Shown here piece after piece: positions 28,186 through 37,275 of a DNA stretch of 64,000 bases. The stretch covers positions 2,356,001 to 2,420,000 of the forward strand of contig JAIXUN010000002.1 in assembly GCA_027483535.1 (NCBI GenBank), read 5' to 3'. Every line of letters starts with the position of its first letter. The first letter of the stretch is position 1. The translations under genes and the position numbers were made by a program. The DNA comes from a bacterium (lineage in GTDB: Bacteria > Armatimonadota > Fimbriimonadia > Fimbriimonadales > Fimbriimonadaceae). The notes under the pieces are model-generated. The model searched no databases, had not been told where the DNA came from, and saw only the letters and a program-made list of their open reading frames with translations.

Positions 28186-28803
28186 CTAGATGATGACTCC
28201 AACCTGCCAGAGCGTATTACTGCACCGAGGGCAGAACTGGAAGGTGGTCTCCGCAAGTCGCTTCACAGAGCCGCGATGGGGGTATCCGAGGCACTTGGTC
28301 CAGTAGCACTCTTCGACACCGAAGCACCCTGAAATTTCGTGCAAAGCGAGCCTAACCGTAAGGTCCGATTTTGAGATCTTCTCCGAGCCAACGGTGAGCC
28401 CCAGCAGCCTCGATTGGGAAACAAGGGCCACCTTTCCTTTGTGGGCCGAGTACCCCAGGATTCGCCAATCTTCCACGCCTTCGCGCCGAGCCGAAAGATC
28501 GACCGAGGTGAGGATCAAAACCTTATCGATTCCTTTTGGGATCCCTCTTTCTACTTCTTCCGCCCAAGGCTGGGCTTGATAGCGGCCCGAACTGAGAAGA
28601 AAGCGCTTTGGCGCTTGGGAACTCGGCAGAACTCTCACTGCGACCCACCACCGCTTAAGGCTCTGAGCAACCGCCCGGAGGTCGTCTTTGCTCACCTTGC
28701 CAACCGCCTGAACGCCGATGGTGAAAAGGGGTTTTACACCCCGCGAACTCGCGACCGGCAGCGAAGGTCCGATGAGAAAAGCTGCCGCGACAAGTAGCGT
28801 CAT
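28186..28803 (-). CDS. Secreted archaemetzincin-like protein with lost zinc ligands
   Basis: The fold signature of archaemetzincins is visible: VLILTSVDLS, KVALVSQSRL, then a helix with HE, and a C-terminal Cys set (EECYWTKC, then FCPRC). The active family motif is HExxHxxGxxHC. Here it reads HEISGCFGVEEC (His155 onward), so the second and third zinc His are Gly and Glu. The Cys that bind the structural zinc are kept. An N-terminal signal segment (MTLLVAAAFLIGP) suggests export, which is unusual for this family. ATG 28803 follows GGGAG. It is probably cotranscribed with the methyltransferase. Confidence 0.72.
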   Translation of the reverse strand: MTLLVAAAFLIGPSLPVASSRGVKPLFTIGVQAVGKVSKDDLRAVAQSLKRWWVAVRVLPSSQAPKRFLLSSGRYQAQPWAEEVERGIPKGIDKVLILTSVDLSARREGVEDWRILGYSAHKGKVALVSQSRLLGLTVGSEKISKSDLTVRLALHEISGCFGVEECYWTKCLGYPHRGSVKRLAETTFQFCPRCSNTLWQVGVII

Positions 28804-28878
28804 GATGAGGGCTCCCGGATTAAATCTACTCGGGTTGAGCGGAAAGTGCACAGCCGCGCATGATCACGCGTATTGGAG

Positions 28879-29325
28879 TCAGGATTCCTGCCGCTTGGAT
28901 TCTGCCGTGCGGCGAGCCCCTGCCGCTTTAGTCATTGCCATGAGCGTTTCTTCGCTGCAGTGGTGCTCAATGCCTTCTGCGTCGACCTCGGCAACCTCTC
29001 GGCTCACGCCGAGCGCCATCAGGAACTCTAACACTAATTCGTGCCGCTCTCGGGCTTTGTGAGCGAGGTCTCGACCGGAGTCGGTCAAGTAGATGCTTCG
29101 GTAAGGCTGGGCGGTGACCAATCCGAGTTCTTTGAGCTTGCTCACGCGCTTCGAAACCGTCACATGGCTCACGCCTAGTCGCGCAGCAAGATCGGTAGCG
29201 CGACACTCGCCGGACTCGCGGATCAAATCCTCGATGAGTTCGACGTAATCCTCGGCAATCTCCCGACTGTGGTCTTCCCGGGTCCGTTGAAATCGGTTCA
29301 TCGCCACGGGGGTATTTTGCCACAC
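28879..29325 (-). CDS. mntR: Manganese-responsive regulator MntR (DtxR family)
   Basis: This is a 148-residue DtxR/MntR protein. The winged helix-turn-helix is ATDLAARLGVSHVTVSKRVSKL; the dimer/metal domain has RERHELVLEFLMALGVS and DAEGIEHHCSEET, which carries the metal-binding Glu and His residues. It resembles the E. coli-type MntR closely. It should sense Mn(II) and control Mn uptake or export genes; none lies next to it. The start is either GTG 29325 or ATG 29301. Confidence 0.9.
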   Translation of the reverse strand: MWQNTPVAMNRFQRTREDHSREIAEDYVELIEDLIRESGECRATDLAARLGVSHVTVSKRVSKLKELGLVTAQPYRSIYLTDSGRDLAHKARERHELVLEFLMALGVSREVAEVDAEGIEHHCSEETLMAMTKAAGARRTAESKRQES

Positions 29326-29441
29326 CTGCTCTAGATTGGGCAGACGTTACGACCCGACAAAGCCTCAAAACGCGTAGAACGGGTAAACCCAAGACACTTT
29401 TCCTCAAGTGATTACGGGCGAGGCTAAGGACGGATTCACCC

Positions 29442-30701
29442 ATGCAGAGAGAGGTTTTAATCATTGGAGGAGGAATGGCTGGGCTTGCCTGCGCACGAAC
29501 CCTCAGCGAAGAAGGTGTGCCTTTTCAACTGCTGGAAGCGTCCGATCGAGTCGGCGGACGGTTGAAAACCGACACCGACGGAGTCTTTCGTTACGACCGC
29601 GGATTTCAGGTTCATTTCACCGCCTATCCCAACGCTGCCCGACTGATCGATACCGAAGATCTGAACCCGGGGGCGTTTCTTCCGGGTGCCCTGATCACCC
29701 AGGGAGGAGCACCGCTTTTGGTCGACCAAGGTCGAACTCCCAAGAAGCTGATTCAAACCGCTCTTTCTCCTCTTCTGGGCATCGCCGACAAACTTGCGGT
29801 TCTGCGCTGGACGGCTTCGCTGAAAGGAAAGAACACCACCAACCTTTTCGCGCAGGTGGATCGTTCGGCTTTGGAAGACCTTTCGGAGAGATTCAGCCAA
29901 GACTTCATCGATCGGTTTGCGATTCCGTTCTTTGCGGGCGTGTTCCTAGATCGATCCTTGGAAGTGAGCGCCAACCGTTTGCAATGGGTTTGGAAGATGC
30001 TCTCCGAAGGCGACACCATCTTGCCTGAAGACGGCATTGAAGGCGTGACGAAGGCACTGGCTAAGGGAATCACTCAGGGATCCATTCGCCCGCACGCACA
30101 GGTCGATACGATCACACGCGCCGGAGGAAAGTGGCAGGTGCATTTGCGATCATCGGAGACGATTGAAGCGGAAGTGGTGGTTATCGCAACCGACGTGGTC
30201 ACTGCCTCCAGGCTGACCAAGGATTCCTTCGACACCGAAATGTTTGGATCGACCTGCCTTTACTTCGAGGCGCCCGAGGAACCGCTCGCGGAACCGTACC
30301 TTGTCCTGAACGGCATGAAGCGTCCCGGGCTCGTGAATCACGTCGCGCCCCTGACCAAGGTTCAGCCCGGATACCGACTCGCGGCAGGCCGAGGAGCGCT
30401 CGTCTCGGTGAATATGTTAGGAGTGCCGGATGAATCGGATGAGGCACTTGCCGAGTTTGCGAAAGAAGAAATTGCGCCTTGGCTACCCAAAACCCAAGTT
30501 GCCGAGTGGCAATTCCTGCGGTCGTACCGAATACCGAACGCTCAGTTAGCGCATCGCCCCGGCTATGCAAAACGTCAGCCGAAGATGGTGTACGACGATG
30601 CGGGCCTGCTCTTGGCTGGGGAATACGTTCAGAACTCCTCGATCGACGGGGCAATTGAGTCGGGAGTGAGAGCCGCCAAAAGGGCACTGGAGCGCCTGTA
30701 G
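29442..30701 (+). CDS. FAD-dependent amine oxidase/phytoene desaturase-like enzyme
   Basis: This is a 419-residue flavoprotein with an N-terminal dinucleotide fold (VLIIGGGMAGLACARTLSEEG), the GG motif VGGRLKTD and a C-terminal FAD contact (LLLAGEYVQNSSIDGAIESG). Order and length fit the NAD(P)-binding/amine oxidase superfamily that includes carotenoid desaturases and protoporphyrinogen oxidase. No carotenoid partner genes are nearby, so the substrate stays open. The next gene is a shorter relative, suggesting a shared pathway. Confidence 0.8.
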   Translation: MQREVLIIGGGMAGLACARTLSEEGVPFQLLEASDRVGGRLKTDTDGVFRYDRGFQVHFTAYPNAARLIDTEDLNPGAFLPGALITQGGAPLLVDQGRTPKKLIQTALSPLLGIADKLAVLRWTASLKGKNTTNLFAQVDRSALEDLSERFSQDFIDRFAIPFFAGVFLDRSLEVSANRLQWVWKMLSEGDTILPEDGIEGVTKALAKGITQGSIRPHAQVDTITRAGGKWQVHLRSSETIEAEVVVIATDVVTASRLTKDSFDTEMFGSTCLYFEAPEEPLAEPYLVLNGMKRPGLVNHVAPLTKVQPGYRLAAGRGALVSVNMLGVPDESDEALAEFAKEEIAPWLPKTQVAEWQFLRSYRIPNAQLAHRPGYAKRQPKMVYDDAGLLLAGEYVQNSSIDGAIESGVRAAKRALERL

Positions 30702-30728
30702 ATAAGGAGCGCCTGTAGATATGGAGCG
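30689..30728 (+). repeat. Tandem 17-bp duplication across the stop codon
   Basis: GGAGCGCCTGTAGATAA is followed at once by GGAGCGCCTGTAGATAT and a partial third unit GGAGCG. The first unit contains the stop of the upstream flavoprotein; the partial third supplies the Shine-Dalgarno-like GGAG for the next gene. Confidence 0.85.
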
Positions 30729-30734
30729 AGTTTA

Positions 30735-31721
30735 ATGATGGAGAGAGTTGGCATTGTCGGAGCCGGAATTGCCGGGCTCGCCGCCGCAAGAGAGTTGAAA
30801 GCGGCCGGGATTGAAGCGGTCCTGCTAGAAAAATCTCGTGGAGTTGGCGGAAGGGTTCATACGCGTAGTCAAGAAGGTTTTGTGTGGGACACCGGGGCTA
30901 CGAGCATTGCTCCGCGTGGCAAGCGAATCCAGAAGGTGCTTCTTGAAGAACTAGACCCGCCCGCACCGATCCTTCGCCCCATCTGGACACACGAAGGCTT
31001 GCGCGTTCGGCCGGGTGATACCGCCAAGAATTCCACGCCTCGGTTTTGCCACACCCAGGGCATTCAAACCTTTGCCAAACTGCTCGCGCACGGCTTAGAC
31101 ATTCGATTCAACACAACCGTCGAGCGCATTGAGAAAGAGGGCGATTTGTATAAGATTGGGGAGGAAACCTTTACCCATCTGGTTCTCACCCCGCCCATTC
31201 CGCAAACGGCTCAACTGCTTTGGACCATTGACGAGAGTCGCCCGATTGCCAACGCAAGGTATCGACCGTGCCTATCGGTCTTGCTGGGCTACGATCTTGA
31301 AACGCCGGAAGTGGATTACCACGCCCTGCTCGATCCCACGCAGAGCCACCCGCTCACGTGGCTCTCGGTTGAGAACTTGAAGTCGCCCGGGCGTATGGAA
31401 GACGGAAAAACCGCCCTAGTCGCTCAACTCTCTTCCCGATTCTCTCAGGAGAATTTTGCCAAGGAAGACGAGTGGATCGTTCATGTTGTAACGACCTTTA
31501 TCGGCACCCTTTACGGTTCAAGCTGGAAGACTCCTAGCTTGGCGGTCGTGAAGAAATGGAAGTATTCGCAGCCGGATAACCTCGCTCGATTTGAGAACGT
31601 GAACACCCCGGGAAGTCGCTTGTTGCTTGCCAGCGATGGGCTAATGGGTGGAAGAATCGACGAGGCGTACGAAGCTGGGGCACGAGTCGCCGACCTCATC
31701 ATTGGTCGCGCCACGCAATAG
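30735..31721 (+). CDS. Renalase-like FAD-dependent oxidoreductase
   Basis: This is a 328-residue flavoprotein with GIVGAGIAGLAAARELKAAG, SRGVGGRVHTR and a C-terminal LLASDGLMGGRIDEAYEAG that contacts FAD. The length and the WDTGATSIAPRG stretch fit the renalase-like branch of amine oxidases, which in bacteria oxidise dihydro-NAD(P) isomers; whether this one does is not shown. It follows the larger flavoprotein by about 33 bp and is probably in the same operon. Confidence 0.8.
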   Translation: MMERVGIVGAGIAGLAAARELKAAGIEAVLLEKSRGVGGRVHTRSQEGFVWDTGATSIAPRGKRIQKVLLEELDPPAPILRPIWTHEGLRVRPGDTAKNSTPRFCHTQGIQTFAKLLAHGLDIRFNTTVERIEKEGDLYKIGEETFTHLVLTPPIPQTAQLLWTIDESRPIANARYRPCLSVLLGYDLETPEVDYHALLDPTQSHPLTWLSVENLKSPGRMEDGKTALVAQLSSRFSQENFAKEDEWIVHVVTTFIGTLYGSSWKTPSLAVVKKWKYSQPDNLARFENVNTPGSRLLLASDGLMGGRIDEAYEAGARVADLIIGRATQ

Positions 31722-31735
31722 GAGCTTAAAAGAAG

Positions 31736-32389
31736 ATGCTTCCAACTCTTGCCATACTCATCGCCGCCCAGGCACAAACCGGGACTGCCGACTACAAGGT
31801 TTTCCGGCTCGGCAACCCGGTGGGATCAGCCTCGTTAACGCAAAAGTTGACCTCGGCGGGCAAGGTCACCCAATTCAAACTGGAGATCAAAAGCGCGGGA
31901 ACGACCGCGACCATTCGGCAAACGAGCACTTGGGATTTGAACGGTCTCCCGCTTCGGAAAACGCTGGAAATGGTCACCGACTCCCCTCGGCGGCGAGTGA
32001 TGAAGACCATCTCGTTCAAGGGTCGAGCCGCGAACATCATTGAGGAAATCGATGCCCAGAGGACCGTCTCCGAAGTGATCGCACCGGGTGCGGAAACCAT
32101 CAATGCGGCGGCGGAATACTGGTTTCTGCGCGACCTCCCCAAGAAAGACGCGAGAACTCGCTACCTGGCATTCGACACCGACCGCAACCTGTGGGAAACC
32201 ACGGATGCGATCTACCTTGGTTCCAAGAGCCTGACCATCGGTGGCAAAACAATGAAGGGCTTCATGGTTCGCACGCTTACCGCTCGGCGAACGGTCGAGG
32301 CGATCTTCGACGACAAGGGTGTTCCAATCGTTATCGAGGAAGAAAATGGAACCCGTTTCGAAAGAGTCGTGAAGAAAGACGCTTCGTAG
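31736..32389 (+). CDS. Secreted protein of unknown function
   Basis: This is a 217-residue protein with a short signal peptide (MLPTLAILIAAQAQTGTA). The rest is beta-rich and reads like a lipocalin/DUF3108-like barrel (KVFRLGNPVGSASLTQKL; YLGSKSLTIGGKTMKGFMVRT; a terminal FDDKGVPIVIE). There is no catalytic motif. It lies 14 bp after the renalase-like gene. Confidence 0.65.
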   Translation: MLPTLAILIAAQAQTGTADYKVFRLGNPVGSASLTQKLTSAGKVTQFKLEIKSAGTTATIRQTSTWDLNGLPLRKTLEMVTDSPRRRVMKTISFKGRAANIIEEIDAQRTVSEVIAPGAETINAAAEYWFLRDLPKKDARTRYLAFDTDRNLWETTDAIYLGSKSLTIGGKTMKGFMVRTLTARRTVEAIFDDKGVPIVIEEENGTRFERVVKKDAS

Positions 32390-32419
32390 GTAGCCATCCC
32401 CCGCAAACGTACGTACAAT

Positions 32420-33271
32420 TTGTCCGTGCTCAAGATTCGATCGCCGTTGATGCCAACCACCCTGTTTTTGCAGTGGGGTGTTGCCGTGGGGCTAGGATTG
32501 GTCTATGTGGCACGGCACCCGAATACTTACGTTGCGGAATCGTGGCGCACCAACATCTACAACGAAGACAAGCTCGCCAACTTCGGATGGATCATTGTTT
32601 GGGCTTGCGCGTTGGCGCTTCTAGCCATCGCGGTTGTGGAGTTTCGCCTGAAGAAGGGCTGGGAGCCCGCCGCGCTGCAGAAGATGCGTCCGGCAATGAC
32701 AGTCCTTTCCATTTATCCAAAGTCGGACGGGAGCGGCAACGCGGACGTCACCCTTCGCGATCCGCGCGGAGTTGAAGAAGTTTTTGAGGCCGAGCCTCAC
32801 GAATGGAAAGAGCTGGAGGTTGGGGAGACCTATCACATGCGGGTGATTGGCAAATACGTCTGCAATTTCACCAAATTGAACACCCAAGTTCCCCCCACGC
32901 AGTTTGGTGAGCAGTTGATCGGTATTGCCGTGAACGAGTTGCGGATGCGGGCGATTTCGTCTCGCCCTCCAGGGTGCGTCAGTTGGGGATTCTTCCTGCT
33001 TATGCCGCTGATCACCGGATACTATGCGGCGATCGGGCTGATCCTAATGCTCTTCCGCGAGTGGATCGCGTTCGACGGCGATCGTGAGTGGGTGTCGAAA
33101 GATGGGTCGCTCGGTGTGATTGGGCTCTTTGTCTTTTTGATCTCGCTAGGACTGTTGTTGATGGTCGCCCGGTTGGCGATGCGTGGGTTCAACTTCGATG
33201 AACAGCTCGAAGAGATGAACTACGATTCAAGCGAATCCTATTTGCCGGGTCGCCGTAAGTTTTGGTACTAG
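32420..33271 (+). CDS. Membrane protein, four TM segments, unknown
   Basis: The protein has two N-terminal hydrophobic segments (about residues 12-30 and 55-78), a soluble middle domain (about 80-185) and two C-terminal segments (about 190-260). The soluble part contains PRGVEEVFEAEPHEWKELEVGETYHMRVIGK, a small beta domain. I do not recognise the family. The first possible start is TTG 32420; GTG 32426 is equally possible. It overlaps the convergent gene by four bases. Confidence 0.6.
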   Translation: MSVLKIRSPLMPTTLFLQWGVAVGLGLVYVARHPNTYVAESWRTNIYNEDKLANFGWIIVWACALALLAIAVVEFRLKKGWEPAALQKMRPAMTVLSIYPKSDGSGNADVTLRDPRGVEEVFEAEPHEWKELEVGETYHMRVIGKYVCNFTKLNTQVPPTQFGEQLIGIAVNELRMRAISSRPPGCVSWGFFLLMPLITGYYAAIGLILMLFREWIAFDGDREWVSKDGSLGVIGLFVFLISLGLLLMVARLAMRGFNFDEQLEEMNYDSSESYLPGRRKFWY

Positions 33272-33636
33272 AAGCCGAACTTCGATCGCCTCTTCTGGCT
33301 GTCTTTGTCTTCCACTAGGTGGAGGAGAACCATCTTGGCGGTCGCTGCATCGAGGATGACCTCGCATGGTCTCCCGCAGATGAAGGCGTCTTCTGTGGCC
33401 GCGTTCGGCACGAACGAACGGATCAGCCAGTAGCGCTTGTTCTTCGAGACCTTCACCCAGGTTCGGTCTTGCGGGATGAGAAGACCGGGGAGTCGCGGCG
33501 TGAAGTCTTGAAGGAGTGCGAGACCGATGGTCGCGGCGGTCTCGGATTTGGAGATGAGGGGTCCGATGTCCTTTTGGCCCTGATGCACGCCGTTCGATGC
33601 GAGTAGGGCGAGGGTGCAGAGGATGCCGCTCATCAC
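33268..33636 (-). CDS. Small exported protein, NTF2-immunity-like fold possible
   Basis: This is a 122-residue protein with a signal-like N-terminus (MMSGILCTLALLASNG). The order of DIGPLISKSETAATIGLALLQDF, then YWLIRSF and CEVILDAATAKMVLL resembles small NTF2-fold domains annotated as immunity proteins, but the match is weak. No toxin gene is adjacent. Confidence 0.5.
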   Translation of the reverse strand: MMSGILCTLALLASNGVHQGQKDIGPLISKSETAATIGLALLQDFTPRLPGLLIPQDRTWVKVSKNKRYWLIRSFVPNAATEDAFICGRPCEVILDAATAKMVLLHLVEDKDSQKRRSKFGF

Positions 33637-34113
33637 AGATGGACGGCTTTCGGAGTCGGGGGTTTCTATCTTTGGGTTTCGTCGGTGTTTGGGCTCTTTG
33701 CTTTGGGGTTCTCAAGAGGCCGGACCCGGGTGCACGACGTGCCTCCGCGACAGATCAGAGACAGGCATCGTAGCCTGGGCCTATGCACCAAAAAAGGTGC
33801 CTTTATTACCCTCGCCCCTCCCGGGGAGAGGGTGCCCCATCAGGGGCGGGTGAGGGGTCTGGGGACGGCTCGAGAACGATGGAAAGTGGTCTATTGCCAC
33901 GGCTCCGCCGTTCTGGCTTTAGAAACGATCCCCCAGGGTTGAAACCCTGGGCTGCGATGATGGTCGGGGCTCCGCCCCTTTCACGAAGTTTGCGACTTGG
34001 TCCCGCGTTCATTCGCCTTCCCGATAGATCGGGTCAGGCACTGGAGGGGAATTTGGCTGGTCGGTCCTAAGTCAACATTTGGCAAAAGCGGCCGAGCCGT
34101 AAACCATGAAGCG
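33637..34113. repeat. Intergenic block of several inverted repeats
   Basis: There is no gene here. The block holds: GCACC/GGTGC with an A6 loop followed by CTTTATT (33785-33800, terminator-like); a GC-rich element CCCTCGCC...GGGTGAGGGG (33809-33859) of a type common in bacterial intergenic repeats; CCCAGGGTT/AACCCTGGG (33932-33951); GGGGC/GCCCC (33966-33978); and CCCGAT/ATCGGG (about 34020-34032). Composition differs from the flanking genes. Confidence 0.65.
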
Positions 34114-36651
34114 TTAGCCTCCGATTTCCCATTCCAGATCATCCGCCGCGGCGACCCACCGACCAATGACCTTTCCGTTCACCATCGCCACCCACGCGTG
34201 ACCGTCAAACGTGTTTTGCCGAGCCGAATCGCCCGGCTTGAGGGTCTGGTACTTCACGTACTCGCCGGGACCCTGCTCCCAGCACATGTCGATGGTCTGC
34301 TTAGTGGTGTTCTTGAACGTCACCACAATGCGACCCGCCGCTTCCACCGAGAGCGAAAACTCGGCGGGTGGGGTCTCATTTCGGAGGTGCCGAACGAAGT
34401 GGTCGATCATTCGACGCCGACCGTACAGACCCATGCCGTGACCCGCGTTGCCTGCGATCACCAGATCGAAGTCCTTGTTCGCTCGTTGGAGCATCGTCGA
34501 CAGTTGCAGGCTGGATACGGCAGGGTTGACGTTGTTGTCGAGTTCGCCGTGCATCAGGAGCAACTTCCCTTTCAGCTTGCCCGCCTGGACGATGTTGGAC
34601 TGCTCGGCGTAGTGGGGTCCTACCGGATAGCCCATCCACATTTCGTTCCACCAGGTCTTGTCGGTCCGATGATCGTGGTTCCCGCAGTCAGCGACGGCGA
34701 CCTTGTAGAAGTCGTTGAACCCAATCAGTGCCCGAGCCGCGTTGTAGCCACCCGCCGAGGTTCCGTAAACTCCTACTCGGGAAATGTCCACCGCCGGGTC
34801 GGTTTCGGCGAGAGCTTTCATCCAGAGGATCCGGTCCGGGAAGCCACCGTCACCCAGGTTCTGATAGCAGACCTCGTGGAAGGCTTTCGAACGGTTCGCC
34901 GTGCCCATACCATCGATCTTCACCACCACAAAGCCCAACTGAGCCAGCGAGTGCATGCCATTGGAAGCGGACCAGGTTTTAGGAACAAACGAGCCTTGGG
35001 GACCCGCGTAGATGTCCTCGATCACCGGATACTTCTTTGTTGGGTCGAAGTTGGCGGGTCGATACACAACGCCCCAAATGTCGGTTTTGCCGTCGCGAGC
35101 TTTCGCCTTGAACACCTGCGGCAACTTGTAGCCCGCCGCCAGCCAAGGTCCGGCATCGGCGCGATCGACTTCCACCACCAGCGACCCATCTTTCGTCCGC
35201 CTCAGTTCGGTGACGGGCGGCATGTCTGGGCGCGAGTAGGTGTCGAAGTAGAACTTCTTGTCGTCGGTGAACCGCACGGTATGTTCGCCGTTGCCGGGGG
35301 TGAGGTTGAGCGGTTCCGAAACCTTGAACGCCTTTTCGTCGAACTTGATTCGGAAAGTCTGCTTCTGATAAGGATCAAACTCGGGGTTGAACCCGCCCGC
35401 CTCGAAAAGAATCTCGCCTGTCTTTTCATCGACCTCAACAAGGTTACGGAACACCCATTCGCCCTTGGTGAGCGCCAGAGTTTTGCCCGTCGCAATTTCG
35501 ACCGCGTAAAGGTGGTTGTAACCGGACCGATCATCCGTCCAAAGAAGGACCTTGCCGCCGAAAGCGACCCTGAAAATCTGGATCGGCGGGTAGACGAAGG
35601 TTTTCGAGCGAATCTCAGTGAGAATCCGCGGCTTGGCGTTCGCCGGGTCGATCGCCACTGCTGTGCGGGACTGGAAGCCTCGCATGGTGTGATAGAAAGC
35701 CAATTCTCCGCTCGGAAGCCACGTTGGGCTGTCGAGCCCCCACATGGTGATGGTCGGGTAATCCAGCTTCTTCAGCTCGCCCGTTTTGGAGGAGAACGCG
35801 TAGAGTTCGCGCGTGGTGGTGGGGTCGCCCGGGAGTTCGTAAGGGTACGTGATGATTCGAGCCCGGAGTGCTTCTCCTGGCGAAGTCTCGTCTTTGTGGA
35901 AGTTCTTTTCCAGGGCGGCGGGTGGCAGCGCCTCGATGTTGGTCATCGTGCTCACCTTTGGTCTTTGCACTTTGGCGATCACCGCGCTTTGCCCATCTGG
36001 GGACGCCCAAATTTCTTGGAAGCCGAACTCTCGCGTGCCGTCGGTGGTGAGCTGCTTTTCGCCCGCGTTAGTTCGGAGGAAGACGTTGTTTTCGCGAAGC
36101 ATCACAACGGATCGCGTACGAACGGGTGCGGTTGGCTTTGTCTCGGTGACCGTCGCCGCGTCGTCGGTCTTCTCTAGCTTCGGCTCTTCGGCAGTTAACG
36201 ACTTCTTAGCCGCATCCCAGCGATACCAACCGCCTTTCTCCCCCGAAATTCGCAGGTAGGTTTTGCCTTGTTGGATGGCAAGATTCTGGATCGGGGGTTC
36301 GTCGGCAGAGACACTTCTTCCGAGTTGTGATTGGATGGCAGTTGCGAGCGCTTCTCTATCGAATGCGGCCCGCTTCAAGCCACGCGCAGTATCGACCACG
36401 AAATACTCGGACCCGGTTGGAACTCGGCGTTTGAACCAGAAAGAGTTTCCGCCATCCGTCCAACGCGGTTCGAATCGCCCACCGTAGATCAGGCGCGCCT
36501 TTTCTGGGCTGGACGCCCGCATCATGTTTGGGTACGCCTTCGGGTCGATCGGGGGGTAGGAGTAGTTCCCGCCTTGGGCGAAACATTGTCCAACAAGAGC
36601 GGCGGCAAGAACCGCAAAGAGTGCGCGAGAAGAACTTTCGCGGCGAACCAT
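34114..36651 (-). CDS. Secreted S9 family peptidase (dipeptidyl peptidase IV-like)
   Basis: This is an 845-residue prolyl-oligopeptidase-type enzyme with a signal peptide, a beta-propeller N-terminal half (DPP4 N-terminal type) and a C-terminal alpha/beta hydrolase. The triad is visible: Ser in GTSAGGYNA, Asp in MHGELDNNV and His in NAGHGMG. After the hydrolase there are about 70 extra residues with a beta-sandwich look. It probably cleaves peptides N-terminally at Pro or Ala sites outside the inner membrane. Confidence 0.9.
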   Translation of the reverse strand: MVRRESSSRALFAVLAAALVGQCFAQGGNYSYPPIDPKAYPNMMRASSPEKARLIYGGRFEPRWTDGGNSFWFKRRVPTGSEYFVVDTARGLKRAAFDREALATAIQSQLGRSVSADEPPIQNLAIQQGKTYLRISGEKGGWYRWDAAKKSLTAEEPKLEKTDDAATVTETKPTAPVRTRSVVMLRENNVFLRTNAGEKQLTTDGTREFGFQEIWASPDGQSAVIAKVQRPKVSTMTNIEALPPAALEKNFHKDETSPGEALRARIITYPYELPGDPTTTRELYAFSSKTGELKKLDYPTITMWGLDSPTWLPSGELAFYHTMRGFQSRTAVAIDPANAKPRILTEIRSKTFVYPPIQIFRVAFGGKVLLWTDDRSGYNHLYAVEIATGKTLALTKGEWVFRNLVEVDEKTGEILFEAGGFNPEFDPYQKQTFRIKFDEKAFKVSEPLNLTPGNGEHTVRFTDDKKFYFDTYSRPDMPPVTELRRTKDGSLVVEVDRADAGPWLAAGYKLPQVFKAKARDGKTDIWGVVYRPANFDPTKKYPVIEDIYAGPQGSFVPKTWSASNGMHSLAQLGFVVVKIDGMGTANRSKAFHEVCYQNLGDGGFPDRILWMKALAETDPAVDISRVGVYGTSAGGYNAARALIGFNDFYKVAVADCGNHDHRTDKTWWNEMWMGYPVGPHYAEQSNIVQAGKLKGKLLLMHGELDNNVNPAVSSLQLSTMLQRANKDFDLVIAGNAGHGMGLYGRRRMIDHFVRHLRNETPPAEFSLSVEAAGRIVVTFKNTTKQTIDMCWEQGPGEYVKYQTLKPGDSARQNTFDGHAWVAMVNGKVIGRWVAAADDLEWEIGG

Positions 36652-36682
36652 TGCGGGTGTTTACCCGCAACGGTCGATCAAG

Positions 36683-36716
36683 AAGAGCCCGTTCCTTGCA
36701 ATTAAGGGAACTCAAG
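36683..36716 (-). terminator. Possible weak terminator
   Basis: AGCCC-GTTCC pairs with GGAAC-GGGCT around a bulge; on the minus strand it is followed by TCTTCTT. It lies just after the small gene at 36720. Confidence 0.35.
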
Positions 36717-36719
36717 CCC

Positions 36720-37043
36720 TCATCGGAAGAACGGCGGAGGCACCGGACCAGGAAGTTCGACGTCCTCGTTGTAGTTTGCTTCGAGTTCGGCCTTCAGAAA
36801 GATCACCGAATCGCGAAGATCGTTGGCGGCGCTTTCCAAGGACTCGCCTTGAACGAACGCTTCCACGTCCAAGGGGAACCCTTCGACCATGCCCGACCAA
36901 TAGCCCTCGATGAGTTCACCTTCCATCGAGAAGGAATCCACCACTTCCCAGTTGAGCCGCGCTCGATACCCACACCAGTACACGTAGTGTCCGGTGCGGT
37001 CTTTCCCGATCACGGGGGCAAAATCGACATGAGGTTCAGCCAT
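36720..37043 (-). CDS. Small protein, HicB-like fold possible
   Basis: This is a 107-residue soluble protein. The middle (GYWSGMVEGFPLDVEAFVQGESLESAANDL) resembles HicB-type pseudo-RNase H domains. There is no HicA toxin gene beside it and no DNA-binding tail, so an antitoxin role is only a guess. The C-terminus ends in a Pro-rich tail. Confidence 0.5.
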   Translation of the reverse strand: MAEPHVDFAPVIGKDRTGHYVYWCGYRARLNWEVVDSFSMEGELIEGYWSGMVEGFPLDVEAFVQGESLESAANDLRDSVIFLKAELEANYNEDVELPGPVPPPFFR

Positions 37044-37186
37044 CGAACGTTTTTCCTTTCCTATTCGACGCTTTCTTCACAACGGCGATTCCCCGGATTC
37101 GATTCGTTAGGACCTTTGCCCTCACCAGAGATTGAAGATCGATAAAACAGACAAAAAAAGGGGGTCTTTCGACCTCTGCAATTAAA

Positions 37187-37205
37187 GGGGGGCTATCCGC
37201 CCCCC
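37187..37205 (-). terminator. Terminator after the Asp-box protein gene
   Basis: The 7-bp stem GGGGGGC / GCCCCCC has a 5-base loop; the minus strand continues TTTAATTG. Confidence 0.7.
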
Positions 37206-37275
37206 GGGGTTCCCCAAGCACCCGACCCGACTCCATTTCGGAGCGGGCCGGCCCAAACTGTCGCCGATATCTAGC

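Noticed and set aside
33268-33636. Toxin-immunity pair
   Set aside because: The immunity-like fold is a weak match and no toxin gene adjoins it.
33809-33978. CRISPR array
   Set aside because: The repeats are unlike each other, palindromic and not regularly spaced.
33997-36177. Long open frame (726 codons) opposite the S9 peptidase gene
   Set aside because: The real gene on the other strand has a full catalytic triad; this frame has shadow-like composition.
36720-37043. HicAB toxin-antitoxin pair
   Set aside because: No HicA-like gene lies next to the HicB-like protein.
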